From positions 1-64,000 of the forward strand of contig NZ_JOEI01000021.1 in assembly GCF_000718095.1 (NCBI RefSeq): DNA of 64,000 bases, written 5' to 3'. The position numbers and the translations under genes are program-made. The notes under the pieces were generated by a model, which ran no database searches, had not been told where the DNA came from, and saw nothing but the letters and a program-made list of their open reading frames with translations. How positions within the stretch are numbered: position 1 is the first letter of the stretch; each line of letters opens with the position of its first letter. Source of the stretch: Streptomyces scopuliridis RB72. GTDB taxonomy: Bacteria > Actinomycetota > Actinomycetes > Streptomycetales > Streptomycetaceae. Shown here piece by piece: positions 1 through 6,931 of this stretch.

Positions 1-137
1 GGCCTGGCGGGGCATCGCGACTCGATACGACAAGACACCCGAGAGCTACCTCGCCGGCCTCCACCTCCGCGCCTCCATGATCTGGATCAACGACCTGCTC
101 AAGGCGACTGATTGATCACGACATCACACAGGCCCTA
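1..137 (+). mobile_element. Right end of an IS5-family insertion sequence (partial)
   Basis: The window opens inside an insertion sequence. Its transposase stops at 113-115 and the element appears to end about 20 bases later, at GGCC followed by CTAG (134-137). The CTAG also supplies the TAG stop of the truncated RHS reading frame on the other strand. IS5-group elements often insert at YTAR targets, so CTAG is read here as target site or target duplication. The left end lies outside the window, so element length and terminal repeats cannot be checked. Confidence 0.6.
2..115 (+). CDS. IS5-family transposase, C-terminal fragment
   Basis: Only the last 37 codons are in the window. They read through RYDKTPESYLAGLHLRA and end LLKATD, which is the typical C-terminal tail of DDE transposases of the IS5 group (RYDKT, a short link, then an aliphatic helix). 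The catalytic DDE residues would lie upstream, outside the window, so whether the copy is active cannot be judged. The start is cut by the window edge. Confidence 0.7.
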   Translation, partial: AWRGIATRYDKTPESYLAGLHLRASMIWINDLLKATD

Positions 138-1813
138 GTAGGTGGAGTCGTTGCGGTCGGTCCAGGAGGTGATCCGGCCTTCCGCGTCGTAGGTGAACAG
201 CAGTGGTAAGCCGGAGGAGTTGGTGACGGCTTCCAGATTGCCGTCGCCGTCGTAGCCGAAGGAACGCACCTGGACGGGACCGTCAGGGGGCTGCAGCGCC
301 AGTGCGGTGACGCGGCCCCGTTCCGGGTCGCACGAGACCAGAACGCGGTAGCCGCCCCCATGGACCACCGTGGTCGGCAGACCGTCCCCAGTACGCCCGA
401 TCCTTATGACGTTGCCGTTGCGGTCTTCTGTCTCGCGCAGCCAGTACAGGCCGCCCGACTTGTAGGGATTGCCCGTGAAACGCCAGGTCAGGGCCGTTCG
501 CGGGTCCCTCACGGCGTACGTGATGTCCCCCAGGGTACTGGTCTCCACGTAGGTGAGGGGCAGACGGTCTCCATCGAGCGGTCAGACCTCCTCACCCTCA
601 TCACCGGGCAGGGTGGGGTAAAGGAGCACCGAGCCGTCCGTCCGTGCCCACGCCGCGCCGCTGCCGAGCAGCTCCAGCCGCTCATCGAGCGTGGACGCCC
701 AACTGGCCCCGAAGCAGTGGCCGTAGCGGTAGCCGGATATGTGCGTGCGCCGCAGGACCGCGGCAGGACCCCGGGCAGGTCCAGATCCGTCTGAGGGAGC
801 ACCATGTCCCCGCTCGCGACATCAACGGGGTCGGTCTCGCAGCGGCGTTTGCGAAGAGAGACCGCCAACGCGCGGGAACTGTCCGGCGCTTCCCGCATCG
901 ATGCGGGACGGCTCCGCTGCCCGCCGTCCGCGCCGCCACGACGCCCGCCGCCCTCGCTGCCGTCCTTGCCGTCATCGGACGTGATCTTCTTGATCCTGTC
1001 GCCGATGTCCTGGTCCGTCTCCCTGTGCGTGACCGAACTCTTCGTGATGGCCTTGGGTAAGGTCGTGCCGACGTGCTCGCCCAGGTCATTGAGCCCCTTA
1101 CCGAGCTTCTGCGTCATCCTCTCGATGGTGGAATCGAGGACGGCCGTCAAAGAATCCTTGCCCTTGGCCCGGCCGTGGTGCCCCTTGGCCTTGCTGAGCT
1201 TGCTTCCCGCCTTGTCCCGCATGGAGATCTGCACACCAGCGAGCTTCGTTCCCGTCCGGCCGTGCGCATCGTGGTCGATCTCCGGACCGCCGCCGCGCCC
1301 GAGGCCGCCCGCCCCGCCGGCAGAAGCAAGTTGCAGCCCGTCCTTGCCTGCCTGCGCGGTCTGGTCGGCGTTGTAGCCGTCCTGCACACCCGTGACATTC
1401 AGCGCGGTCTGGATCGCCAGGTCCGCCACGATGTTCTCCGACGCGGCGACCGCCGGCTGCGTGAGCGTCGCGACGATCTCCGCCACGGCCTCCTCCGCCA
1501 TCTCCTTCAGAATCCGCTTGAACGCGATCCGGGTGGCGGCGATCTTGGCCCCGGCCAGCAGCGTCGAAAGACCGACCGTCACCGGGGCGAACGCCAGCGT
1601 AATTCCCACCGTCGCGCACAGATCCGCGAGCTCACCCACCGCGGCGATCTTCCGCGCCACGATAATGTCCGCCACCCGGTCCAGCGCACCCCCGACGATC
1701 CGGGCCGCCGCCGCCAAGTCCTTGTGCTTGCCCTGAACCTTCGCCCAGTGGGCCGGCGGAATAGGATGAGGGCCCCTGCCATTGCGGGCATGGGCCCCCG
1801 GAGTTGTTGCTTG
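135..1813 (-). pseudogene. RHS/polymorphic-toxin gene remnant, truncated at both ends
   Basis: Read on the minus strand from about 1813, the sequence encodes the middle of a large RHS toxin carrier: an Ala-rich amphipathic segment (AKVQGKHKDLAAAARIVGG onward), a charged linker, then the DUF6531 start of the RHS region (DPVDVASGDMVLPQTDLDL) and YD-type repeats. Three lesions are visible. There is no start, because a TGA stands just upstream in frame. One base is missing near 759, where the frame jumps from LPGVLP into the frame reading RRTHISGYRYG. A TGG-to-TGA change lies at 582-584. The 3' end stops at the CTAG next to the IS at 135. The toxin tip and any immunity gene are therefore absent. 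Family knowledge: such proteins deliver C-terminal toxins between bacteria. This copy looks dead. Confidence 0.8.
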
Positions 1814-1816
1814 GGG

Positions 1817-2284
1817 TCAGCTCGGTTGGTCTCCTGTGTAGCGGTAGATCCCACCCTCGGAGTTGACGTGGTAGACGGTGCCGTCGGCGGCGACCCCGAT
1901 GTCCACCGCATTACTGGGGATACCAACCCACGGGTTGGCGTCATGCCCGGTGTAGCGGTACGTCTGCCCCAGGGAGTTCACGCCCCACACATGCGTCCTG
2001 GACCCGACCGAGATACGGGTGAGACTGCCGGAGACAGGGACCCAGTTGGTGGAGCCCTGGTCTCCGGTGTAGCGGTAGATCGAACCGCCGGAGTTGACGT
2101 GGTAGACGGTGCCGTCGGCGGCGACCCCGATGTCCGCCGCATTACCGGGGATACCAACCCACGGGTTGGCGTCATGCCCGGTGTAGCGGTACATCTGGCC
2201 CAGGGAGTTCACGCCCCACACATGCGTCCTGGACCCGACCGAGATCGTCGTGAGACCGCCAGAGATGTTCTTCCAGTCAGCCAT
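1817..2284 (-). CDS. Tectonin/tachylectin-type beta-propeller protein (four blades)
   Basis: A 155-residue protein made almost wholly of four blades of 37-39 residues: ISVGSRTHVWGVNSLGQ..YRYTG alternates with IGVAADGTVYHVNS..IYRYTG. This is the tectonin pattern, known from lectin-like beta-propellers. Blades 1-2 and 3-4 are near-identical copies, also at DNA level. No signal peptide or membrane segment is visible. The chosen ATG at 2284 has AAGGGG seven bases upstream; an ATG two codons earlier (2290) is possible but sits too close to that site. A complete propeller usually needs five to seven blades, and the gene stops right where the truncated RHS sequence begins, so the 3' end may have been lost. 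Function here is unknown; carbohydrate binding is an inference from family. Confidence 0.7.
   Translation of the reverse strand: MADWKNISGGLTTISVGSRTHVWGVNSLGQMYRYTGHDANPWVGIPGNAADIGVAADGTVYHVNSGGSIYRYTGDQGSTNWVPVSGSLTRISVGSRTHVWGVNSLGQTYRYTGHDANPWVGIPSNAVDIGVAADGTVYHVNSEGGIYRYTGDQPS
1836..2014. repeat. 179-bp direct repeat, copy 1 (tectonin blades)
   Basis: This stretch is nearly identical to 2067-2245, with only scattered single-base differences by eye, and the two are offset by 231 bases. Each unit encodes parts of two propeller blades. Near-identity at synonymous sites points to a recent duplication or gene conversion, not only protein-level conservation. Confidence 0.85.
2067..2245. repeat. 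179-bp direct repeat, copy 2 (tectonin blades)
   Basis: Partner of the repeat at 1836-2014, with the same length and orientation. It covers the first two blades of the protein encoded on the minus strand. Recombination between the copies would remove or add exactly two blades while keeping the frame, because the 231-base offset is a multiple of three. Confidence 0.85.
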
Positions 2285-2537
2285 TTTCATGCCCCTTCGC
2301 CTGGAATGTTCCAGAGGGAGCTTGCTGCTCGGCAGGGTCATCCAAACGACCGGATATATGGATTGACTGCTGAGATCATCCAAAAATCGCTGTTTGGTCT
2401 TTTCCGTGCTCCTGATTGCATGGGAGGCAGCCCGCCCTTCACGCAATTAGGAGGCCGGAAACGCTGTAACCCACAAGAGGCCCAGAACGGCGACTGGTTC
2501 TCGGCGGAGGTGGCTCGGGGCCCGGGTGGGAGCTGGG

Positions 2538-2804
2538 TCAGCGGGCTGGTATCTGGGCGCGGAATGCCAGTTCGCTCGCTGAGGTGTTCCACCACACGGA
2601 GGACTGGACGGTGAACTCGGGTTCGAGGAAGGGCAGGAGGGCGGCGGCGAGCGCGGCGACTTTGTCCTTCAGGTCCTGGTCGGTCCAGGCGCCTACTTGG
2701 GTGGGGTGGAGCGGGATGGTGACACCGATTCCGGCGTCGGTGCTGGATACCGAGATGACGCACTGCGTGGCGGGCTGGGTGAATTCTGGGACGGTCAGGG
2801 CCAT
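2538..2804 (-). CDS. Hypothetical protein, 88 residues
   Basis: I do not recognise this protein. It starts MALTVPEFTQPATQCVISVSS, has a run GVTIPLHP, a short helix rich in Ala and Leu (DKVAALAAALLPFLEPEF) and ends AFRAQIPAR. There is no signal peptide or membrane segment. The ATG at 2804 has AGGAG six bases upstream and is preferred over a longer frame starting near 2957, because that longer part runs through an IS end. The Shine-Dalgarno lies inside CCTAGGAG, and the CCTAG is also the tip of the neighbouring IS remnant, so the insertion removed the native promoter region. Neighbours are mobile or decayed, so a phage or element origin is likely but not shown. Confidence 0.55.
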   Translation of the reverse strand: MALTVPEFTQPATQCVISVSSTDAGIGVTIPLHPTQVGAWTDQDLKDKVAALAAALLPFLEPEFTVQSSVWWNTSASELAFRAQIPAR

Positions 2805-2805
2805 G

Positions 2806-2910
2806 TCGCTCCTAGGACTTGTCCGGCCGATCATGTTCGGAGCCAGATGGTGAGGGCTGCGACGGTTGCTGTGCCTAGGTAGACGTAGCCGCGTTTGTCG
2901 TAGCGGGTGG
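2806..2910 (-). mobile_element. IS5-like remnant: terminal repeat and transposase C-terminus
   Basis: From CCTAGG at 2810 inward, the sequence resembles the MITE termini at 5566 and 33314 (GTCCGG-C/T-CGATC core). On the minus strand it encodes PTRYDKRGYVYLGTATVAAL and then TIWLRT with stop at 2831-2833, a classic IS5-group transposase tail. The reading frame is cut at 2910, where the group II intron begins. I could not recognise the rest of the transposase on the far side of the intron (after about 5066), so the other half is deleted or strongly diverged. Confidence 0.65.
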
Positions 2911-3511
2911 GTGCGCCACGAGGCGCCATGGAATCGAGTGAGGTGAGAGACCTTCACCGCCGGGTTGTCGCAGCAACCTGGTTGAAGCTGGGGGCAGTTC
3001 GGCTCGGGGGATGCCGAGTCGGGCGGTAAGCAGCCCCGACAACGTCGGGACGGGCTGGCACTGCCAGACGGTCCGGGTCCGGCTAGTGAGACGGGAAGGT
3101 GTACGCGAGGAATCAGTGCTTGACGCCCCGTAATTACGACACCGGCTCCAACCTGGCGGATGCGGGCCGGATGCAGTGCACGGTCGCCGATGGTCGGCGG
3201 CCGACTCCGAAGCCGGTTCTACCTACCGGTGGGGAGGCCACGCCGAAAGCCTGCGGCGTAAGCGTGGCGATGCTGCCGGGGTAGAGCTGGGCACCTCACC
3301 CGTCAATCGATTCCGTGGTGAACGTGGGAACTGCCCGCGGTCGCCCGATGCCGGATCTCCAGTCCGGTGGAGGGCAGGCCCATCGCCGGCTGATGGCCGT
3401 CGGGCAGGACGGAGGCTCCGTAGTACTCCGAGGCCAGGAAAGCCGGCCACATGGGGAAGGGGGCCAGCAAGTCGGCAGTAAGGATGCTGGAATGCCAGGA
3501 GGTGGTCGCCG

Positions 3512-4942
3512 GTGAATTCCGACGAGCTGGAATGGGCCTTGATGAAGGCCGAACGCCGGGTACTGGAGATCCAGACCAAGCTGCACCGTTGGGCTGTTGA
3601 TGATTCTTATCGCAGGTTCGACGATCTGTTCAACCTCGTGGCCGATCCCGCCTTCCTGTTGGTGGCGTGGGACCGTGTCCGGGGAAACAAGGGTGCCCGC
3701 ACGGCCGGAGTGGACGGGAAGACCGCACGCTCCATCGAGGCCGGGCAGGGAGTCGAGATGTTTCTCGGCAGGCTGCGGGCTCAGGTCAGAGACCGCAGCT
3801 TCCGGCCGGTTCCCGTCCGCGAGCGGATGATTCCCAAGGCGAACGGCAAACTCCGCCGCCTTGGGATTCCGACCGTGGCGGACCGAGTGGTCCAGGCGTC
3901 TTTGAAACTGGTGCTGGAGCCGGTGTTCGAAGCGGATTTCCTCCCGTGTTCCTATGGGTTCCGCCCGAATCGCCGGGCTCAGGACGCGATCGCCGAGACT
4001 CGCTACCTCGCCAGCCACGGGTATGAGTGGGTGGTGGAGGGCGATATCACGGCGTGCTTCGATGAGATCGCGCACCCGGCTCTCATGGAGCGGGTGCGGA
4101 ATCGAATCGGGGACAAGCGGGTGCTGTCCTTGGTGAAGGCGTTCTTGAAGTCCGGGATCCTGTCCCGGGACGGAGCCCTCACGGACACACGCACCGGGAC
4201 CCCGCAGGGCGGGATCCTGTCGCCGCTGCTGGCCAACATCGCGCTCTCGGTCCTGGACGAGCACATCGCCCAGGGGCTTGGAGGATCAGATAGCACCTCC
4301 GAGGATCGGCGCAGGAGACGGCGCCGGGGATTGCCCAACTACCGGCTGGTCCGGTATGCGGACGACTTCCTCGTGCTTGTCTTCGGGCGCCGTGAGCATG
4401 CCGAGGAATTACGCGACGAGGTCGCGGAGGCGTTGAAGCCGATGGGCCTTCGCCTGTCGGTGGAGAAGACAAAGATCACGCACATTGACGAGGGCCTTGA
4501 TTTTCTCGGATGGCGCATCCAGCGCCACCGGAAACTGGGCACTGACCGGCAGTACATCTACACCTATCCGGCACGGAAGTCAGTGCGTTCCGCAACGGGC
4601 AAGGTGAAGGAACTGACCGGACGGCAGAACGTCGGCTTGTCGCTGGAGTCCTTGCTCTACCGGCTGAATTCGGTGTTGCGGGGATGGTGCGCGTACTTCC
4701 GTCCCGGAGTGTCGAACGTCGCTTTCTGTTACCTCAGCCACTACACGTGGATGAGGGTGACGCGATGGATCCGGCGCAAGTATCCCGGGATCACTTGGAA
4801 GCAGCTCCGTCGACGCTATTACGGCGGTGGCTGGTGGCCTGTCACGGAGGAAGCGGAAATGTTCAACCCGGCAAAGGTGAGCACGACCAGATACCGATAC
4901 CGGGGAACACTCATCCCGACCCCGTGGCCCACTGCGGCATGA
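3512..4942 (+). CDS. ltrA: Group II intron reverse transcriptase/maturase
   Basis: This 476-residue intron-encoded protein helps its intron fold and splice, and copies it into DNA during retrohoming. The reverse transcriptase blocks are clear: RPVPVRERMIPKANGKLRRLGIPT (RT0-RT1), CSYGFRPNR, EGDITACFDEIAH (first catalytic Asp), GTPQGGILSPLLANI, and RYADDFLVL (YADD catalytic pair). A thumb/maturase X domain (GIIM type) covers the last 130 residues (YRLNSVLRGWCAYFRPGVS). I see no HNH/endonuclease motif at the C-terminus. The GTG start at 3512 has AGGAGG about 8-10 bases upstream. Length and motifs are complete, with no frameshift. Confidence 0.95.
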   Translation: MNSDELEWALMKAERRVLEIQTKLHRWAVDDSYRRFDDLFNLVADPAFLLVAWDRVRGNKGARTAGVDGKTARSIEAGQGVEMFLGRLRAQVRDRSFRPVPVRERMIPKANGKLRRLGIPTVADRVVQASLKLVLEPVFEADFLPCSYGFRPNRRAQDAIAETRYLASHGYEWVVEGDITACFDEIAHPALMERVRNRIGDKRVLSLVKAFLKSGILSRDGALTDTRTGTPQGGILSPLLANIALSVLDEHIAQGLGGSDSTSEDRRRRRRRGLPNYRLVRYADDFLVLVFGRREHAEELRDEVAEALKPMGLRLSVEKTKITHIDEGLDFLGWRIQRHRKLGTDRQYIYTYPARKSVRSATGKVKELTGRQNVGLSLESLLYRLNSVLRGWCAYFRPGVSNVAFCYLSHYTWMRVTRWIRRKYPGITWKQLRRRYYGGGWWPVTEEAEMFNPAKVSTTRYRYRGTLIPTPWPTAA

Positions 4943-4974
4943 GGAACTGAGCACCCCGAAACGGGATTTGTGGA

Positions 4975-5008
4975 GAGCCCGGTGCCCGGAGACGGGCACG
5001 CCGGGTTC
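4975..5008 (+). ncRNA. Group II intron domain V hairpin
   Basis: A 34-nt hairpin starts GAGCCCGGTGCC, has a CGGAGAC tip and closes GGGCACGCCGGGTTC. The arms pair along their length with a two-base bulge, and the base carries the AGC triad expected of the catalytic core. It lies 33 bases after the maturase stop, the usual spacing. Domain VI follows directly. Confidence 0.85.
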
Positions 5009-5253
5009 GGGAGGCGGCTCCGGGAAACCCGCTGGTGGAGACATCGGCAGGGCGCCCCGAGTCGACCTCACCGACCGCTCCGCCGTCCGTCCCGCCTTCC
5101 CAGTCGGCCGCGAAAGGCCTTGGGCGGGCCGGGTCAGCGGCCCCGCTCCCGACAGCCATGCCACCTGAATGGCGCAACACGATGTGCCACCCACATGGGC
5201 GGAGCTCATGCTGGCTAGTGCCCCACCGAGGCAATCCGTGAAAGGGGAACCAA

Positions 5254-5469
5254 ATGCACATTCGACGAATCCTCGCCGCCGTCATCGCCACGGCAGCCCT
5301 CGCCGGACTCGGCCTCACAGGCGCCGCCACCGCCACCGCCGCCACCGCAACGGGCGCCCCATCCGTCGTCAGCCCTTCTGAGTGCAGGCAGGGCGGCGGA
5401 GTGCCCCGGATCGACTTGCCGGGCAACCCCTGCAAGGGCGGTAAATACGACGGCCAGGAGGTCGACTAA
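5254..5469 (+). CDS. Small secreted protein, 71 residues
   Basis: The N-terminus MHIRRILAAVIATAALAGLG followed by an Ala/Thr-rich stretch is a typical Sec signal peptide (two Arg, hydrophobic core, probable cleavage after an Ala around residues 28-33). The mature part is only about 40 residues, with two Cys in a short C-x-GGG..PGNPCKGG pattern, and ends KYDGQEVD; the cysteines may form one disulfide. The ATG has AAGGGG six bases upstream, and a strong hairpin terminator follows 10 bases after the stop, so this is an independent transcription unit. I do not recognise a family. It lies between the intron and a MITE. Confidence 0.75.
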   Translation: MHIRRILAAVIATAALAGLGLTGAATATAATATGAPSVVSPSECRQGGGVPRIDLPGNPCKGGKYDGQEVD

Positions 5470-5479
5470 ACCCCACAAG

Positions 5480-5508
5480 GCGCCCCGCAGCCACGCGCCG
5501 CGGGGCGC
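5480..5508 (+). terminator. Rho-independent-type hairpin after the small secreted protein
   Basis: GCGCCCCGC (5480-5488) pairs perfectly with GCGGGGCGC (5500-5508) across an 11-base loop, starting 10 bases after the stop codon. There is no U-tract, as is common for Streptomyces terminators. Confidence 0.75.
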
Positions 5509-5565
5509 TCCCGCGCGAGCGTAGCCGGGAGAGTCGCAGGGACTGTGCCGACCCGTCGGACACGC

Positions 5566-5742
5566 CCTAGGTCCCGTCCGGTCGATCTTCGCGGATCAGA
5601 CCGCGGCGTCTGGTGCGTGCGATCGCAAGGCGGAGGATCGGCGTCGTGGATGGCCCGGCCGTACTCGGGCGACTCCGACAACGGGGCGAGCGTGCGTGCC
5701 AGGCGTAGCGGGCCCGCGAAGATCGGCCGGACAGGGCCTAGG
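5566..5742. repeat. MITE-like element, copy 1 (about 177 bp)
   Basis: The ends form imperfect inverted repeats: CCTAGG then CC-C/T-GTCCGG-C/T-CGATCTTCGCGG, about 26 of 29 positions matching. The interior has no convincing gene. A core around 5627-5690 (GCAAGGCGGAGGATCGGCGT onward, including GGATGGCCCGGCCGTACT and GGGCGACTCCGACAAC) is shared with the larger copy at 33314-33545. Both tips sit in CTAG, and the right one forms the stop codon of the next gene. No transposase is inside, so movement would need a transposase from a related IS such as the remnant at 2806-2910. Confidence 0.8.
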
Positions 5743-6238
5743 TGATGGCGCGGGAGTTGGGGAAGTCGGAGGACGGGCCGTAGTCCTCAACCAGGATGTG
5801 GCCCACGAACGCGGCGCTTGATCCAGTGATCAGGACGTTGCCGGTGCCGGCGTTGCGCACGATGGTGAGGGCGAGCGCGGTGGAGATGTCGGCGCCGGTG
5901 TCGTTGCTGGCCAGTACCGAGGACTCGGCCAGCTGGTTCGCGGGTGTGGTGGCGGGGATGACGACGTGCGGGATTTCGACGTACACGGCTCCGGTGGAGT
6001 TGAGCTTGCGGAGCCGCACGGTGACGCGGTCGGCGGCCGCTGATGTCTGGACGGCGCACTTGAGGGAGATGCGGTAGGCGCGGCCGGTGCGGTAGGTGAC
6101 CGGTGTTGATGTGAGCGCCACGATTTCCGTGGTGGTCGTCGCCGAGCTATTGCTGGTGATGGCGTCGTACGAGATGGGCCGCGGGTGGTTGTCCCGTAGG
6201 CGTTGTGCGGTGATTCTCTGCCCTGGCAGCCAGGCCAT
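5738..6238 (-). CDS. Phage structural-like protein, 166 residues
   Basis: The protein starts MAWLPGQRITAQRLRDN, an opening I associate with small virion or tail-associated proteins in actinobacterial phages; the rest is a Thr/Ser/Val-rich beta protein (TTTTEIVALTSTPVTYRTGR, VTVRLRKLNSTGAVYVEI, NVLITGSSAAFVGHILVEDYG) with no signal or membrane segment. AGGAGG lies five bases before the ATG, so translation is well supported. The stop TAG lies inside the CTAG at the MITE tip; the ending NSRAIT could be native or cut short by the insertion. Assignment to a virion role is from resemblance only. Confidence 0.6.
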   Translation of the reverse strand: MAWLPGQRITAQRLRDNHPRPISYDAITSNSSATTTTEIVALTSTPVTYRTGRAYRISLKCAVQTSAAADRVTVRLRKLNSTGAVYVEIPHVVIPATTPANQLAESSVLASNDTGADISTALALTIVRNAGTGNVLITGSSAAFVGHILVEDYGPSSDFPNSRAIT

Positions 6239-6247
6239 CGGGTCCTC

Positions 6248-6346
6248 CTACAGTGCGGTGATGGTGGGGACGGCCAGGCGCACGGAGTCTTTACTTCCGG
6301 CTCCGGATTCGAACTGACGTACGGTCAGTCCGAGGGGGGCGCACGA
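6248..6346 (-). pseudogene. 3' remnant of a gene upstream of the phage-like gene
   Basis: The minus-strand frame ending at 6248 reads APLGLTVRQFESGAGSKDSV and then RLAVPTITAL, a plausible protein end nine bases before the next gene's start, as in phage operons. Upstream the frame enters sequence that belongs to the oppositely oriented gene at 6348, so the 5' part has been lost. Evidence is limited to spacing and composition. Confidence 0.35.
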
Positions 6347-6347
6347 C

Positions 6348-6824
6348 ATGATCAAAGTTAATGAGGTGACACGGGTGCACTTCTTGCTGGGGGGCGAGAA
6401 GGCAGGCATCCCCGCCGGTCGGGCATGCCTGCTCACCGAGGACGACGGGGCCATCACCGTGGCCATCCGGTACGGCCACGCACATCCAGACCTCTGCCGG
6501 GACCTGAACGACTACCATGCGCAGATTCTCGGAGCCGAGGGCCGATGGGCACAGACCTGGGACCCGGAGGGCTCGGACCGCGTCTACAAGGCGCCGGAGG
6601 GGCTCGGGCTGGCCCACGTCGCCTGGAGAATCGTTCCTGCGCGAGAGCTGCCAGGCGGCCTAACCTGCATGCCCCTGGAAGTGCAAGGGCGGTTCGCGTG
6701 GGTGATCCGCTCGGGCCTCGCCACGCCACGGCTGTGTGACGAGATGAACGAGTACCTCACACGGATCACCGGGGATGGGCTCTGGGTGCAGCGCTGGCGC
6801 GGCGGGAATCCGCTGGGCAACTGA
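6348..6824 (+). CDS. Hypothetical protein with two similar halves, 158 residues
   Basis: The two halves resemble each other. Residues about 24-70 (GRACLLTEDDGAITVAIRYG..HPDLCRDLNDYHAQILGAEGRWAQTW) align with about 105-150 (MPLEVQGRFAWVIRSGLATPRLCDEMNEYLTRITGDGLWVQRW). The shared plan is a beta hairpin, a short LC-(D/R)-(E/D)-(L/M)-N helix and a final W-x-Q-x-W. No family name comes to mind. A purine-rich GAGGGGGG lies 8-14 bases before the ATG. It lies 107 bases upstream of the integrase and in the same direction, where integrative elements often keep excision or control genes, but nothing in the sequence proves such a role. Confidence 0.6.
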   Translation: MIKVNEVTRVHFLLGGEKAGIPAGRACLLTEDDGAITVAIRYGHAHPDLCRDLNDYHAQILGAEGRWAQTWDPEGSDRVYKAPEGLGLAHVAWRIVPARELPGGLTCMPLEVQGRFAWVIRSGLATPRLCDEMNEYLTRITGDGLWVQRWRGGNPLGN

Positions 6825-6931
6825 CCGATTCACGACCGGAGTTCTGTATGGCGGCCATGTCCGGCCGCCTACCGAACAGACTGGTGAGTGGCACCCGCGT
6901 CCAGCGGGCCAGTTCAGTTCCAGGAGGTATC

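Larger units (their letters stand above)
2911..5066 (+). mobile_element. Group II intron with maturase gene
   Basis: The element begins GTGCGCC at 2911, matching the GUGYG rule for group II 5' splice sites. It carries about 600 bases of structured RNA (domains I-III region, many short inverted repeats), an intron-encoded protein at 3512-4942, and a textbook domain V at 4975-5008. A domain VI hairpin follows (about 5006-5060) and the intron probably ends at an AC dinucleotide near 5066; the 3' boundary is the less certain of the two. The left exon is the C-terminal part of an IS5-like transposase read on the opposite strand. All parts needed for splicing appear present, so this may be an active retroelement. 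Confidence 0.75.

Noticed and set aside
5067..5253. Missing half of the IS5-like transposase after the intron
   Set aside because: Translation of the minus strand in all frames shows no transposase motif; left as unassigned flank.
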